DNA of 64,000 nt from Siniperca chuatsi (GCF_020085105.1 NC_058052.1:12567233-12631232); one strand, 5' to 3'; shown: positions 12,276-24,565, numbered from the stretch's first letter. Numbers and translations are program-made. The notes: generated by a model not told the origin, from the letters alone.

Positions 12276-14500
12276 ATCTGTGTTGAACGCGAGTTCGTCT
12301 GAACATGATTTTGTGACATCACAAATTGTTTGGAAACCAATCATGGTCCAATATGCATCTTACACAAGTGTGATGTGGAAACTTGAAACTTCCAGCACAT
12401 GTATGCTGAGAATGGTCTTTTCAAAGTGGGAAACATGAGGAGTAGAAGTGCTTTTAATAATTTATAAGTAGTTTATGAAACTTTTTTGTTGAAAAACAAA
12501 ATGAGACAAATTATTATTCAAAGCAGATTGTTTTTATATATCTTCAAACATGTCTGGATGGGATCTTTTAGTACCATACTTTCATTTTATAGTAATGAAA
12601 TCAGCACTACTTGATACTGCACAAATGATCCTCCATCAGTAAGAGCTTTACTCCACATAACAGACAATAAAGTAGTGGATATATGGAACAATCGTAAAAT
12701 AAGAAACAATGCATTGTTACTTTTAAATATTTGTATTCACCCTCTATGTATTCTCTGTCGCCCTATCTCGTGTACTGATGGTATTTTATTCCCTTTTTAA
12801 AAGGAGACTACAACATTAAGACGAATCAAAAAAATGTAACCTGGCTTGAATAAACTAAATGTAAATGGTTTCCTTTATGTATCACAACACTCACTTACTC
12901 ACAGTAGACTGCATTGTACATCATTTCCACAAAACCTTCCATCAAATCAGGTAACTAAGACAAAACAACCCTGTAAATGTACCATAAGCAATCAACATTG
13001 AGCTTGACTAAACAGAGTGATTACTTTAGACTAATCTACATCAGTCTGACGAAGGTAGTCGTTAAATGGTTGCCTGGAAAGTGAGTAGGATATACGTCAA
13101 TGTTGACTTTGGCTACTTTGTAAAGGTTCGGTGGGATTTAAAATAGCTAACACATGATTCTTCCTCAGTTCAGCTAACAGTGTAAAACCTGCTGTGCTCC
13201 ATCACCTCTGCAGCTAAAAAGTGACTTGCACATTCTATACTTACTGAACATTATTCCCTTGAGCCCCTTCACACTCTTTGCCTTTGGTATTTAAACATAA
13301 ATGGCTTCCTGAGTTACTTTACTGAATGTTTGGACCTCTTCAGACAGGCATGTCCTCTCTTCAAGGTTATTTGGTCGTTAAGGACATGACGGCTGAAGCA
13401 TTGTGGGAACCATAAAAAGAAAGCTTGAAAACACTCAGCAACCCCCAAGGTGGAACGGTCTCAGGACCCCATTAACCTCCTTTCAGGGGTCTCTGGGTTG
13501 CAAAAAAAATATCAAATAGTGTTTGGTTTGGTATGGAGGTTACATATAGATAACATACCATAACATGTTTTTGCTGACAAAACAGGAAATATGTGTGCGC
13601 ACAATAAAAAGTCAAACAGATTTGTTATTTACAGGTGTTTTTCTCATTTGGGGAGCTGTGTTCAGCGCATCTTTACTTCCCTCTGGGGTTGGCAAGAGGA
13701 AATTGTCTGAGATAGTCTTTTTGGTCAAATTGAAGTAAGCATTAAAAGTGAATGTCTTGGGCTTAACATCAGTCAGGAAAAGTAATGAGTGTAGTTGTTT
13801 CCCCTTTTGCTCTATTTTGCTTTCAGCTGAGGAATTATATCATTTTCTGTGAGAGGAGAACGTCTGTCTAACTCTGTGTTGCTGTTGATGTAATTATTAA
13901 CTGTGAAAAACCTGACTGATGCCCGAGTGCTTGACTCACTTGAATGTGGCTTTTGTTATGCCTCTTGGAGAACCTTTAATTTTGGGAAGTGGATTATTTA
14001 GCCTGTTAAAGTTATTCATGTTGCAAAGTCATTGGAGCAATCTTTTATCAAAGCTTATATCAAACTTGACTTTGTATCCAGAAAAGATGTTTTATATAAT
14101 AATTTAAAAAGAGAGGATAAGCTTTCCTGGTTCTTAGTTACAAAATCCTAAAGTTTCAGTTTCAGTTTTAAAGTTTTTGTACAGTGTTTGATTTCAGTTA
14201 CACCAGAACCAACTCCAGTGATGCTGCCTGGATACTGACTGCATTCATATTAGGGTCAACTGTTCCTTTAGGTAAAATCACTTTTTCTCATGCACATACA
14301 GTGCATTACCAGCGGGGGGTGCTGTCCACTAAGACTAAGTCATGTTTACCAGTTTTCTGTAAAATCCCTGATATAATGGCTACATATTAAACAAAGCGAA
14401 GACTGCGGAAGCTACTCTGTAACCGTGTTTATCACTCAAATTCAGTCAAAATCATAGACTGTATAAAATAGGTTGCTCAGACAGCAGTTACTTTTATTAG
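12276..14500. other. Intergenic, no gene recognised
   Basis: AT-rich, with no domain-bearing ORF and no structured repeat recognised. Confidence 0.4.
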
Positions 14501-15060
14501 CCTCATGATACTTTCATACATTTATGAAGAAAGGGCCATTGCGCATACGTCCCACTCCCAGTTTGACGCGCTCGTGCCTTTTCCTGTTACCAAATAAAGG
14601 CAGCACAGAGAGGAGAAAAAACCCGAAAGAGGTTTCACTCTCCGTCCTAGATTGTGACACCAAGAAACGACACCAACGAGTGTAATTGCATCAGCGTCGG
14701 GAAATGTTGCGAGATTATGGCGTCCTGATACAAATAGTTTATGTTTTAAACGTTTACTTTGGACAAACCCACAAACCAAATGTCTTTCGTCTTAAATAGA
14801 CACTTTTTTGTGGCTATATTTTTGAAATTTAGAAATTATTAAGGAGTCATATCGGTCACTATGGTAAGCGAGCGGCTATGGTGACTATGGATATGGTCTG
14901 TGTATGCATTACGTGCAGTCCTGAAGAGCGCGACTACGTTTTTCCTCCGCTATGTTTTGATTTCTTTTGAAAAACATAAACGATCTTTGCAGCCGGCCTA
15001 ACTCTAGAGTTTCTAGGAAGCAGACCGACGTCTCCATCCTCGGGTCCAGACGGGCGTGGC
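14500..15060 (+). promoter_or_regulatory. CpG-bearing stretch, possible agpat4 promoter or 5' UTR exon
   Basis: Compared with its surroundings this stretch has many CpG dinucleotides (for example GACGCGCTCG, GAGCGCGACTACG, GCCGGCC, CCGACGTC, CGGGCGTGG). The first coding exon of agpat4 is preceded by a splice acceptor (TTTTACAG ending at 17505), so a non-coding first exon must lie upstream. This is the only promoter-like candidate in the window upstream of it. No TATA box or donor site was pinned down. Confidence 0.35.
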
Positions 15061-15567
15061 TTACAGAAGGGTATGGTTCCTTGTGCAGGGAAGTTTGCTT
15101 TCTGAATTAGTCATCATGTTGAATGAATCATGGCTAAAATCTGAAGAACAGCAATAACTCCAAGTAAAGACTGGTGTTTTTTTATTCAACATCTTCTGCC
15201 ATCTGAAAGGTTGAAGGTGTCTGGGGCAGGACAGCTCTCTAGGAGCCCATAGACTGATCAAGGTAAATGTCACGTCTTTCAGATGAATTTAAGGTGTGCG
15301 TTTATTTGTTTTACGAACTTGACCTTTATCAAACGCAGTCTGTTGCAATAATCTTTGTCACATTTTATATACATTTTGACCGTTAGTTCAGCTTTATTTT
15401 CATCTCACCACCTACATGTAAATGCTACTTTAAGATTTTAAATGTTATTAGATGATTGTTTGTTGCCACTCACTTTGCAGACCTGTGTTTTACCATCAGT
15501 TTGATGGTAAATAATACAGAAAGTGCTTCTCAGTGCTGTGGAACAGTTCTCATAAGCTGCTAAACTA

Positions 15568-17207
15568 CACTCCCTAACAAAAGTCTTGTCGCCTATCCAA
15601 GTTGTAGGAACAACAAATAATAACTTGACTTCTAGTTGATCATTTGGAATCAAAAGTGGCTTATATGAAAGGCAAAGGCCTCTAGATTATGCTTATTTTA
15701 CCAAAATAAAATCTTATAATGCTTTGATTTGTAATTATTTATTAGGAAAGAAAGGTCAGACTTTGCTTAGACAAAAGTCTTGTCACTTAAAAGAAATAAT
15801 ATACAGTACAGAACATAAAGTCATGGTGCAGTGGAAAAATAATTAATATTGTGTATGACTCCCATGAGCTTGGAAGACTGCATCCATACGTCTCGGCAAT
15901 GACTCAAATAACTTATTGATAAAGTCATTTGGAATGGCAAAGAAAGCATTCTTGCAGGACTCCCAGAGTTCATCAAGATTCTTTGGTTTCATCTTCAATG
16001 CCTCCTCCATCTTACCCCAGACATGCTCAATAATGTTCATGTCTGGTGACTGGGCTGGCCAATCCTGGAGCACCTTGACCTTGTTTGCTTTCAGGAACTT
16101 TGATGTGGAGGCTGAAGTATGAGAAGGAGCGCCATCCTGCTGAAGAATTTGCCCTATCCTGTGGTTTGGAATGTAATGGGCAGCAAGAATGTCTTGATAC
16201 CTCAGACTGTTGATGTTGCCATCCACTCTGCAGATCTCTCACACACCCCCATACTGAATGTAACCCCAAACCATGATTTTTTCCACCACCGAACTTGACT
16301 GTTTTCTGTGTGAATCTTGGGTCCATGCAGGTTCCGATAGGTCTTCTGCAGTATTTGTGACATTTGGGATGCAGTTCAATAGATGATTCATCGGAAAAAA
16401 ATAAAAAAATCAACCTGCCACTTTTCCACTGTCCATCCTTCCTGCAAGCTGTGGGCCTTGGCAAATGCAACACGATTTTTTAGTTGTCTTCTGTTTAATG
16501 CTGGTTTCTGAGCACTAATTCGGCCATTGAGACCACTGTGTGACAGAATTCGACAAACTGTTCTTGTAGATACAGGGGTTTCTGGTGACCAGTTGTTATG
16601 TAGCTCTACTGCAGTTGAAAAAGGGCTGGCCCTGGACTGTCAAACCAACAAACGGTCCTCTCGAACAGTAGTCTTACGGGGTCTGCCTGACCTGGGCCTC
16701 TCATGAACTTCACCAGTTTCTTCATATCTTTTACTTATCCTCTCCACTTGATGTTTAGATACATTAAAGATGTCTGCCACCTCAGCAGGAGACTTGGTCT
16801 TCAGGCTCTTGATGATCAGCACTTTGGTCTGTGGTTGAATTTTTGGCATGCTGTCAGAGGTCAGGATGCATTTCAAATGAAGGTTGGGTGTGCTGGGGTT
16901 CTTCTTCTACACACCTGGGAATGTGTTAATTACAGTATTTGTCACAGGTGATGCTCTAATCTGTGATTGGTTGAACCCTTTAAAGATGTGACAAGACTTT
17001 TGTCTAAGCAAAGTATGACCTTTCTTTCCTAATAAAATAATTAGAAATCAAGGCATGATAAGATTTTATTTTGGTTAAATAAGCATAATCTAGAGGCCTT
17101 TGCCTTTCATATAAGCCACTTCTGATTCCAAATGATCAACTAGAAATCAAATTATTATTTGTTGTTCCTACAACTTGGATAGGCAACAAGACTTTTGTCA
17201 GGGAGTG
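15568..17207 (-). mobile_element. Tc1-family DNA transposon with IR/DR ends
   Basis: An element of about 1.64 kb flanked by TA on both sides (15566-15567 and 17208-17209), starting CACTCCCTAACAAAAGTCTT and ending with its near inverse. The inverted repeats are long, about 220-230 bp each (to about 15800 and from about 16985). Each carries the ACAAAAGTCTTGTC motif twice, at the outer and inner end, which is the IR/DR arrangement known from fish Tc1 elements such as the Sleeping Beauty lineage. It contains a broken transposase on the minus strand. Confidence 0.93.
15843..16876 (-). pseudogene. Tc1 transposase, mutated
   Basis: The reading starts at the ATG at 16874-16876. The N-terminus has a paired-like helix-turn-helix (SPAEVADIFNVSKHQVERI) and the GRPRKT hook. 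The DDE/D catalytic acids are recognisable: SDES near 16395, QDGAPSH near 16135 and IEHVWGKM near 16030, followed by a normal C-terminus ending at 15843. The frame is broken by a TGA at about 16640 and by at least two frame changes, near A-runs at about 16390-16400 and 16275-16280. The intact family length is about 340 aa, so nearly all of it is present but cannot be translated as one protein. Confidence 0.92.
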
Positions 17208-17509
17208 TACAGTATGATTGGCCTTACCTTTCTGAGCGCTGATCCAATAACACAGAACATTCACCCGTTTGCCCTGTGATTGGCAGTGTATGCACAGTCC
17301 AGCTCAAAGGTTCCATTCAGCAGATGACACGAGAAAGTCCAGTCAAAGAAAACCTTTATGTCAGAGTGGGCTGAGTGGGACCGGTTACTCTCAAAGCCCA
17401 TGCCAACACTAACTGATAGCTCTGTTTGACAATGATGAAATATGTCGTCTCAAGTCAGGTGAGGGTGATTGTGTTGTATTAATTTAAGTTGTGCACCTTT
17501 TACAGAACA

Positions 17510-20419
17510 ATGGGCCTTCTGCAGCTGCTGAAATCCCAGTTCTTGAGTCACCTGATCATCTGCTATGTGTTCCTGGTCAGTGGCCTCATTATCAACCTGT
17601 TGCAGCTCTGTACTTTACCTCTGTGGCTGGTCAGTAAGCAGCTGGCCCGCAGGATCAACATCAGACTGGGCTACTGCATCAGTAGCCGTAAGTATCTTAC
17701 TCCCTGCTACACAGATGATACTGGAGTCTGTTGTCTGTTGGTACTATGTTTGCTTTGCTGCTGGGAGTAAGAAATCTGTCAAACTCTGTTGCATGCACGC
17801 AGTAGAATTATTAGATTATTATTAGACCACTTTACAAATGCAGTCAAACTACCCTTCTTTCACAAAACATAGACTTTTCTACATCATTGTGTTCTAATGA
17901 TCCTCAGAGATGGTAGCTGCCCTGGAGTGGTGGTCCGGGACAGAATGCACGCTCTACACAGACCCAAAGAGTTATCCGCTGTATGGAAATGAGAATGCAA
18001 TTGTGGTTCTCAACCACAGTTTTGAGATAGACTTCCTGTGTGGCTGGACCTTCTGTGAGAGATTCGGAGTTCTTGGGGTAAAGAAAGTGTCCCAGAAATC
18101 TCCACATTGCCCTTTTCTGACCTTGAGGGATTTTGGCATTTCAGTGCTATCCTCCAGTTTTTTAACATGCTTTAAATTTTCATCTTTTTCCAGAGCTCAA
18201 AAGTGTTAGCCAAAAAAGAGTTGAGTTATGTACCTGTTATTGGCTGGATGTGGTACTTCCTGGAGATAGTTTTCTGCAAGAGGAAATGGGAGGAGGACCG
18301 AAGGACGGTGGCTCAGAGTCTTCAGAACCTGCGGGATTACCCAGAAAACTACTGGGTGAGTTTCGGCTTGTTGTAAAATCAACATGACTGAAAGTGACAG
18401 CTTAGCTGTCGCGGGATATCACAGAGATCATTTTGGATTTGGAATAATGCTATTAATAAACAATCTAATTTCCTGGGTCTAGTTCTTGCTTTTCTGTGAA
18501 GGAACACGCTTGACACCAAAGAAGCACCAGATCAGCATGCAGGTGGCTGAGAGCAAAGGTTTACCCAAACTGAAGTACCATCTTCTGCCCAGGACCAAAG
18601 GATTCTGGGTAACTCTCCAAAACCTCAGAGGAACTGGTGAGTATCCATCATTGAAGAAGTATTTAAATATGGCCACCAGCAGATGTCAGATACTGTGAGC
18701 TGCAAATCATGCATTTGCAAATCAAATTAGTTGTACAGTTAACTGCTGCTGTGTGTCTTGCCTTGTGCAGCTGTAGCTGTTTATGATTCCACACTGAACT
18801 TCAGAAACAATGAAGAGCCAACCTTGCTTGGAATCCTTAATGGGAAGAAATATCACGCAGACTTATATGTGAGGTACAAAGAAATGTTTTGCAGTAAGGA
18901 TTGCAACATTTCATCTCTAGTTTACTGGTGTAATCATTCTTTATCTCAGAGATCTGACTTCCCCTCTTGCAGGAGAATCCCTCTAGAGTTGATCCCAGAA
19001 GATGAGGCGGAGTGTGCTGCTTGGCTCCACAAACTCTACCAGGAAAAGGTTAGAGTGTGTTGAAGGTGGACGTTTCTGATGGAAAACAGGGTTTCCCACA
19101 GGGGACTGTTTAGTCGAGGCAGTAAGCCAACCAGATCCTGATGGTCAAAACAGTAGCCATATTATTAAATATGTAGCATTTACTGTGTCAAATAGTACCT
19201 TTGCTCTTTTATTTTTGTTTATTTCATAAAAATTGGAAAGATGTAAGTAGCATGTTAGTGAGGTGGCCTTTATTTCAGGCGAGGTGGCCCGCCTCCACTA
19301 TAAAACACTGGGAAACCCTGGACTGTAACATGTTTTTGGTGGATTTAGCTCAAGTCTGTAACTTCTATCATTACTTTTTGGTTCTCACACGTCATGGCCT
19401 TTAGGTAACTCATTAATCTGAACTGGCTAATGTTAAATATTATACAAGGCAGTTACATTTTTGTTCCTACCAATTTCTAGAGACATTAACAGCAATATCA
19501 AAGAACAAACTTAGCCATGGTCTTCTGTTAAGGACTTTGGTATTGAGTTGTGTTTGCATTAATGTGTCAACAGGATAGCTTTCAGGAGCACTACGCACAG
19601 ACAGGGTGTTTTCCTGGCCCCATAGTGAGCCCTCCACGCCGACCCTGGACTTTGATCAACTGGCTGTTCTGGACCTGCTTGCTCCTCTACCCACTAGGCC
19701 TGCTACTCGCTCAACTGATCAGCTCTGGATCGATGCTGACCATCTTAGCTTCTGTGGCTCTCTGCTCTGCAGGTTGGTTTCAGTGCATTCAAACCCAAGG
19801 TGACATCATCCTGAAATGGGTATATCCCTAAATTTAACCAGCTCCTTTTTGTCCAAATGTTCCATAAAGCAGCAGTTTTGACAACTCAAACGTAAGTCCC
19901 CCTTTTTTGGAAAACATGATTTATCAGTTTTGGGAGCATGTCCCTCATAGCATTCAGGCATGTGCTGCCTTAGCAAAGTTAAACATTCATCAGAATAGTT
20001 TCACTGAGGTGATACATAGAGAAATGATTTCTCTAACAGCATGGTTCATGAGGAGCATGTCACAGTTTCCACATTAAATAAGTGCCAACAGTGCAATGTT
20101 TGTGATAGTCATTAAAATGACAAATTATGCTTTCTTGAAGGAGACCAGCTCAATTTGAAGCATTTTTTTTGTCTTCACACTTTGAGTGGGAATTGACTAA
20201 ATCAAAAAGGGAATTTACTGTGGAAATAACCATGTCCTGAACAGGATCTCAAAACCTGTTACCACTTTTGTGTGACTTGCTCAAATAATAATTCTAAATG
20301 TACCATTTCTGAATCTTTCCTTCACAGCTTCACTGGCAGTTCGCTGGATGATTGGCCAGACGGAGATTGACAGAGCCTCAAGCTATGGGAATAAGGAGGT
20401 TCCTCTAAACAACAGCTAA
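17510..20419 (+). CDS. agpat4: 1-acylglycerol-3-phosphate O-acyltransferase 4
   Basis: Transfers an acyl chain from acyl-CoA to lysophosphatidic acid to give phosphatidic acid, on ER or other internal membranes. Coding exons: 17510-17687, 17908-18077, 18194-18355, 18483-18636, 18771-18873, 18973-19048, 19574-19772, 20328-20419; all have GT-AG borders and phases that join to 377 codons (the human protein has 378). The acyltransferase NHX4D motif is N95-H96 to D101 and EGTR is residues 176-179. A hydrophobic segment lies near residues 15-40, and a second hydrophobic region follows PPRRPWTLINWLFW near the C-terminus. The C-terminus RWMIGQTEIDRASSYGN is typical of AGPAT3/4; the N-terminus and overall identity favour AGPAT4. 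An acceptor at 17505 implies a non-coding upstream exon. Convergent with map3k4. Confidence 0.95.
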
Positions 20420-20540
20420 GAGCTGCTTCTTTGCAAAGCTACTAATCTGCAAGCTTGCCGGCAGCAGAATGTGTAAATACCAGTCTGACAGGAACTGCTG
20501 GTACAAGTGCAAACCTGAGACAAAGTATAATAAAGTATAA
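20420..20540 (+). terminator. agpat4: agpat4 3' UTR and poly(A) signal
   Basis: The stop TAA is at 20417-20419. An AATAAA hexamer at 20529-20534 is the first good polyadenylation signal. Beyond about 20800 the sequence matches the 3' UTR of map3k4 and belongs to the duplicated relic. Confidence 0.6.
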
Positions 20541-20794
20541 ACAGGCTAGTCTCTTTTTACCACTATGCTGCAAAAGCTCAAGATGTAAGATCATGAAAAT
20601 GGACCCGCTTCCTTTGGGAAACTTATGATAAGAATTTCAGGCAAGATAAAATATGCCTTTACTACATTCTCCTCAAATCAGAGTGTAAATATTTGAATAC
20701 ATTCAAGACAAACATTTTCACCGGTAACTGGGATCAAAAATCAAAATTCAACCAAGTGAAAAATGTACTACCTCTTTGATTGAAATGTAAAGCA

Positions 20795-21672
20795 TAAATG
20801 GTGGAAGAAAATAAACATTTCACTTTAAAAAAACATATTGGTTTATTAATATTATTTGTACATATCAAACACTGTAAGAGCAGCAGAGGACCAGAAGTTG
20901 TGGTGTGTGTCTGTGTTTGGTTGTGTGGATGTTATGTGTTCAGCAGCAGGAAGGAAGAGCAGGCCCCGTTTGAACAGCTCTTCACCAGCAAGTAGATTTG
21001 CTCCAAAAGCCCCAGAAGGTTTCGCCTTGATTCACATTACTCCTCACCAAGGGCAAAAAAAAAAACATTACAAAATCCCTCTTAGTGTCTGCACTAAATA
21101 AATGATAAATTATGTACTATGAGTATTAGAATATTTGGAAAGCAGGAATGCTTTCAAATAGATGCTAAAGCAGTGTCTCACCTTAACATCTACATCATTG
21201 TACATGACATTTTTAACAAATAAATAGATAAACTGCATGGTTACATAACAAAAACACTCCATGTGGGAGCCACAGCTTATCTACAATGCATCTCTTTATG
21301 ACAGTAAAAACAGAGACACAATAACTTAGACAGTAAGGAAGTATTTCAGTCAGTCTCCTCCCTCAATCATTGGAAACTCAAATCATCCTCACATCTATGA
21401 CTACAGTATATGACAAAGGCAAAACACTTGAGGTTGGTGTATGAGCACTGTGTGTCCATTAAACAGTTGAAATTTGCATCACATACTCATCACCAGGACT
21501 GCATTAGGCCATACTTGCATTTTAAACACAGTGGTTGGTGGACATCCATTGGAAAAGGGGGGAAATGAAATATCAAGCTACAGTGACCCCTGGTGGTGGC
21601 ATGCAACCCAGACACAAGCTATCATTTCTTGTATTACCTGCTACCCCAAGTGTGCTGTTCACCTCCCCTGGC
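20795..21672 (-). pseudogene. Relic copy of the map3k4 3' end
   Basis: Matches the working map3k4 3' region in order and orientation. 20795-21140 matches the 3' UTR at 24535-24910, including the AATAAA complement at 20842-20847. 21160-21190 matches the donor edge of coding exon 26 near 25670-25700. 21235-21390 matches the intron at about 26270-26420. 21470-21672 matches intron 24 and the 3' part of exon 24 at 26810-27002 (shared ACATCCATTGG, CAGTGACCCCTGG, TGTTCACCTCCCCTGGCATGG). Most of exons 25 and 26 is deleted and homology stops inside exon 24. The 183-codon plus-strand ORF at 21474-22025 runs antisense through it and is not a gene. Confidence 0.85.
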
Positions 21673-21699
21673 ATGGTTTGAAAGAAAAAAAAGAATGCA

Positions 21700-22140
21700 A
21701 TGAAAATACAGTCAAAGTTCATCTTTATAAGCAGAATAGGGTTTTCTGGCACAACTTCACCTACTTCCTAGGTGCATGTAGAAGGGAAGAAAAGTCTGAA
21801 GGGGTCAAAACCCCAGCAACACGAAGAGGGACAACTTCAGACCAATGTGTTTCAGCTTGTGGCCTTCATCAGGGTCATCATGAAGTACATAACAAAAAAC
21901 ATTTAAGTAAGATGGGTATGAAAAACAGATTTTTAAAAGGTTACACAAATGTAAAAGAACTAGTTATATACAGTAGATACACATACATATCAGTCAATGT
22001 TGCACCAAATAATAGACCTGTGTGACATTATATTTGGTGCATACTCAAGCTTGTGTAGAGGAGGTCTTTACCCTAAATGTACCTATAGTGTGGCATACTT
22101 TAAAAAACACGTAGCAAACATTGCAAGTCTCTAAAAAACA
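21700..22140. repeat. Spacer at duplication join, possible retroelement piece
   Basis: Lies between the two duplication units and matches neither. The minus strand reads GACCCTGATGAAGGCCACAA then GCTGAAACACATTGGTCTGA, a phrase style seen in terminal parts of fish retroelements, perhaps Penelope-like. The family assignment is a guess. Confidence 0.3.
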
Positions 22141-22389
22141 AAAAAATAGTTGTTGCTGGAGTTTTGATCTCATCAAAGTTAATCTTTATGTCAGAGCAGG
22201 CTGAGTGCTGTGAGGGCAGGCTTGAGCTGATAGGTCTGTTTGACAGATCTGAGTGATACAGTTACTAGTCACACTAAGTCAGGTGTGTGACATGAGGAGG
22301 TGGTTGTGTTTTAAGGCTTTAAGCTGTGCAACTTTTACAGGACAATAGGCATCCTGCAGCTCCTGAAATCCCAGTTATTGTGCTCTGTG

Positions 22390-23073
22390 TACTCAGATCT
22401 TTTATTTAAGTAGCAGCAGCAATACTGCAGTGTAGAAATACTAATAAAATTATAAGTAAGTAAAAGTACAAAAGTATTAGCATCAAAATAGACTTAAAGT
22501 AGCAAAAGTAAGTGGAGTAGAAGTATCAAGTACAAGTACCTCAAAATTGTACTTAGTTACTTTCAAAAAGAGCAAGTAATGTAGATCTCAGCTACTAAAG
22601 CTGCTAGTGTTAGTGCTATGATATTAGTTTAAATTTAATTGGTACATCCACTGTGTTGTAAAGTCCTGCTGCCATGAGGGAGCTATTGGCACACATTCAT
22701 GAATCTTCATGAATTAATTTAATGTTCATTTAATTTAATTCAGTTGATTTATTTTAATTCCATTTATTTTATTTGAGTTCATTTAATTAAGTTTATTTAG
22801 TTTAATTCTATTTAATTACGACATTTGTGTTAATTTAATTAATTTGATGTAATTTATTTTGAGTTCATTCAATTTGATTCGTTGATTATAGTTTGTATTA
22901 TCAATCTGATTCTGAATTAGTAACTAAGTTTATCAAATGTAGTGGAGTAAAAAGTACAATATTTGCTTCTGAATTATAGTGGAGTAAAAGTATAAGGAAA
23001 TGGAAATACTCAAGTAAAGTACCTTAAAATTGTATTGAAGTACAATAAATGTACTTATTAACTTTCCACCACT
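22390..23073. mobile_element. Repeat inserted in the agpat4 pseudogene
   Basis: Splits the pseudogene's first coding exon; matching agpat4 sequence ends at about 22389 and restarts at 23077. The outer text (TACTCAGATC... AGTGGAGTAAAAGTATAAGG... TTTCCACCACTG) matches the repeat at 7862-9340, a common teleost non-autonomous element. The middle is an AT-rich run of TTTAATT-type units (22690-22890). About 40 bases of the exon were lost at the insertion point. No clear target duplication was seen. Confidence 0.7.
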
Positions 23074-23509
23074 GATTATCAACCTGTTGCAGCTCTGTAC
23101 TTTACCTCTGTGGCTGGTCAGTAAGCAGCTGGCCCGCAGGAATAACATCAGACTGACCTACTGCATCAGTAGCTATAAGTACTTTTCTTCCTCTCTGCTA
23201 CACAGACGATACTTTAGTCTTTGGGTGTTGGGTGATGTTTTGCTGCTGGTAGGAAGAAATCATTTCAGTGGTAACTGAAATCTCATTTCATACTACAACT
23301 TTCTCTGTAAGTGTTCACCTTTTTGGCATGTCCCCTTTTCACAATAAGCACTACAGTGACAGTGAGGTAAAATACAAAAAGGGAAAGCTGTTAAATCATT
23401 GTACAGTAAACACAAATGTGTCAATACAAATTCATGTAAATTAGCACCTCTCCTCCTGAAACTGACATATGTTGTGCTTTGTGGGTTTAGAGGTTGTAAC
23501 CAGTGACTT

Positions 23510-23970
23510 TATTAGTGGTTAATAAATCTATAATGCTTTATAGATCATTCATAAGCCATTATTAAGAACAGCTGTTGGCAGTCTGTACAAGACAAACAAA
23601 TCTCTGACTCAAATTTCTCACTTTCTAATGAGTAATTCATAATAATTAAATCATTTATTAATTTGGTAAGTCATCTACAATTAGAACTAGTTAGTAATTA
23701 AATAATAAAGGGCTTTTAAAACAAAACAATGAGCCTGCGGTTGTAAATGATAAGAAGTTGTAATGTAGTAAGAAATGGATTTTGGTGCATACTCTCACCT
23801 TAAGGAAATATTTTTCACAACCTGGTTACCAAAAAGTTGTTCTTATAAAAGGGTTTCTAACTGATCCATAAAGTATTAGTAAATGATGCATTGACTATTA
23901 GTAACACCATTAGTTTAAACTTATAGGTGCTTTATAAAGGATGCCTTATTAGAAAGTGCTACCAAAGTTC
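23510..23970. repeat. AT-rich interspersed repeat (GGTAGCACTTT type, reversed)
   Basis: Ends in AAGTGCTACC, the reverse complement of the opening at 3666, and has similar text (TTAATAAATC, TTTATAGATCATTCATAA). It sits where introns and exons of the agpat4 pseudogene should be. Confidence 0.35.
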
Positions 23971-24565
23971 ATACACTGTGGTGAGAACAGATATGAGAAT
24001 TTCCCAGCATTTTGAAAACAGTTTTTATTCAAGGAAAGCAAACTGTGAAAAGTTCTGATACTGGAAAGCCTTTAGTCTGTCACCACTTCTTTGTGACTTG
24101 CTCAAATAATATTCTAAATGTACCCTTTCTGAATCTTTCCTTCACTGGAAGCTCGCTGGATGATTGGCCAGATGGAGACTGACAGAGGCTCAAGATATGG
24201 GAATAAGAAGGTTCCTGCAAACAACTAAAGACTCCTGACCTACTCAGAGCTGCTTCTTTGCACAGCTCCCAATCTGAAAGCTTCTGCCAACAGAATAGCA
24301 ATCACGAGTCTCCACATCTGTTTTTTGTCTTAACGCTATGATTCAGAAGCTGAAGATCATGAAACTGGACAGTACCAGGCAGCTTGTGTTCAACTTGTTT
24401 TGGGAAACTCTATTAAAAAAATATTATGCCTCAAATAAGAATGCATATCTTTCAATGCAGGTTTTACTGTCAACTCAAAATGAAACTACCTACCTCTGAT
24501 AGTAATGTAATACTACTACTAAATGGCATTTTCATGATGGAAGAAAATACACATTTCATTAAAAA

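Larger units (their letters stand above)
22180..24330 (+). pseudogene. Broken second copy of agpat4
   Basis: Direct repeat of agpat4, missing the middle of the gene. 22180-22389 matches the first coding exon and its upstream flank. The start codon is ATA instead of ATG (ACAATAGGC against ACAATGGGC). The exon is then interrupted by a repeat insertion (22390-23073) and resumes at 23077-23179. The donor GTAAGT has become ATAAGT. Exons 2-7 are not recognisable. 24085-24300 matches the last exon, where about 10 bases containing the acceptor AG are deleted and the end reads GCAAACAACTAAAG. It cannot encode an acyltransferase. Confidence 0.9.

Noticed and set aside
21474..22025. 183-codon plus-strand ORF
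   Set aside because: Its first part is antisense to a decayed map3k4 exon and intron copy, and it continues into unrelated spacer. No protein family is recognisable.
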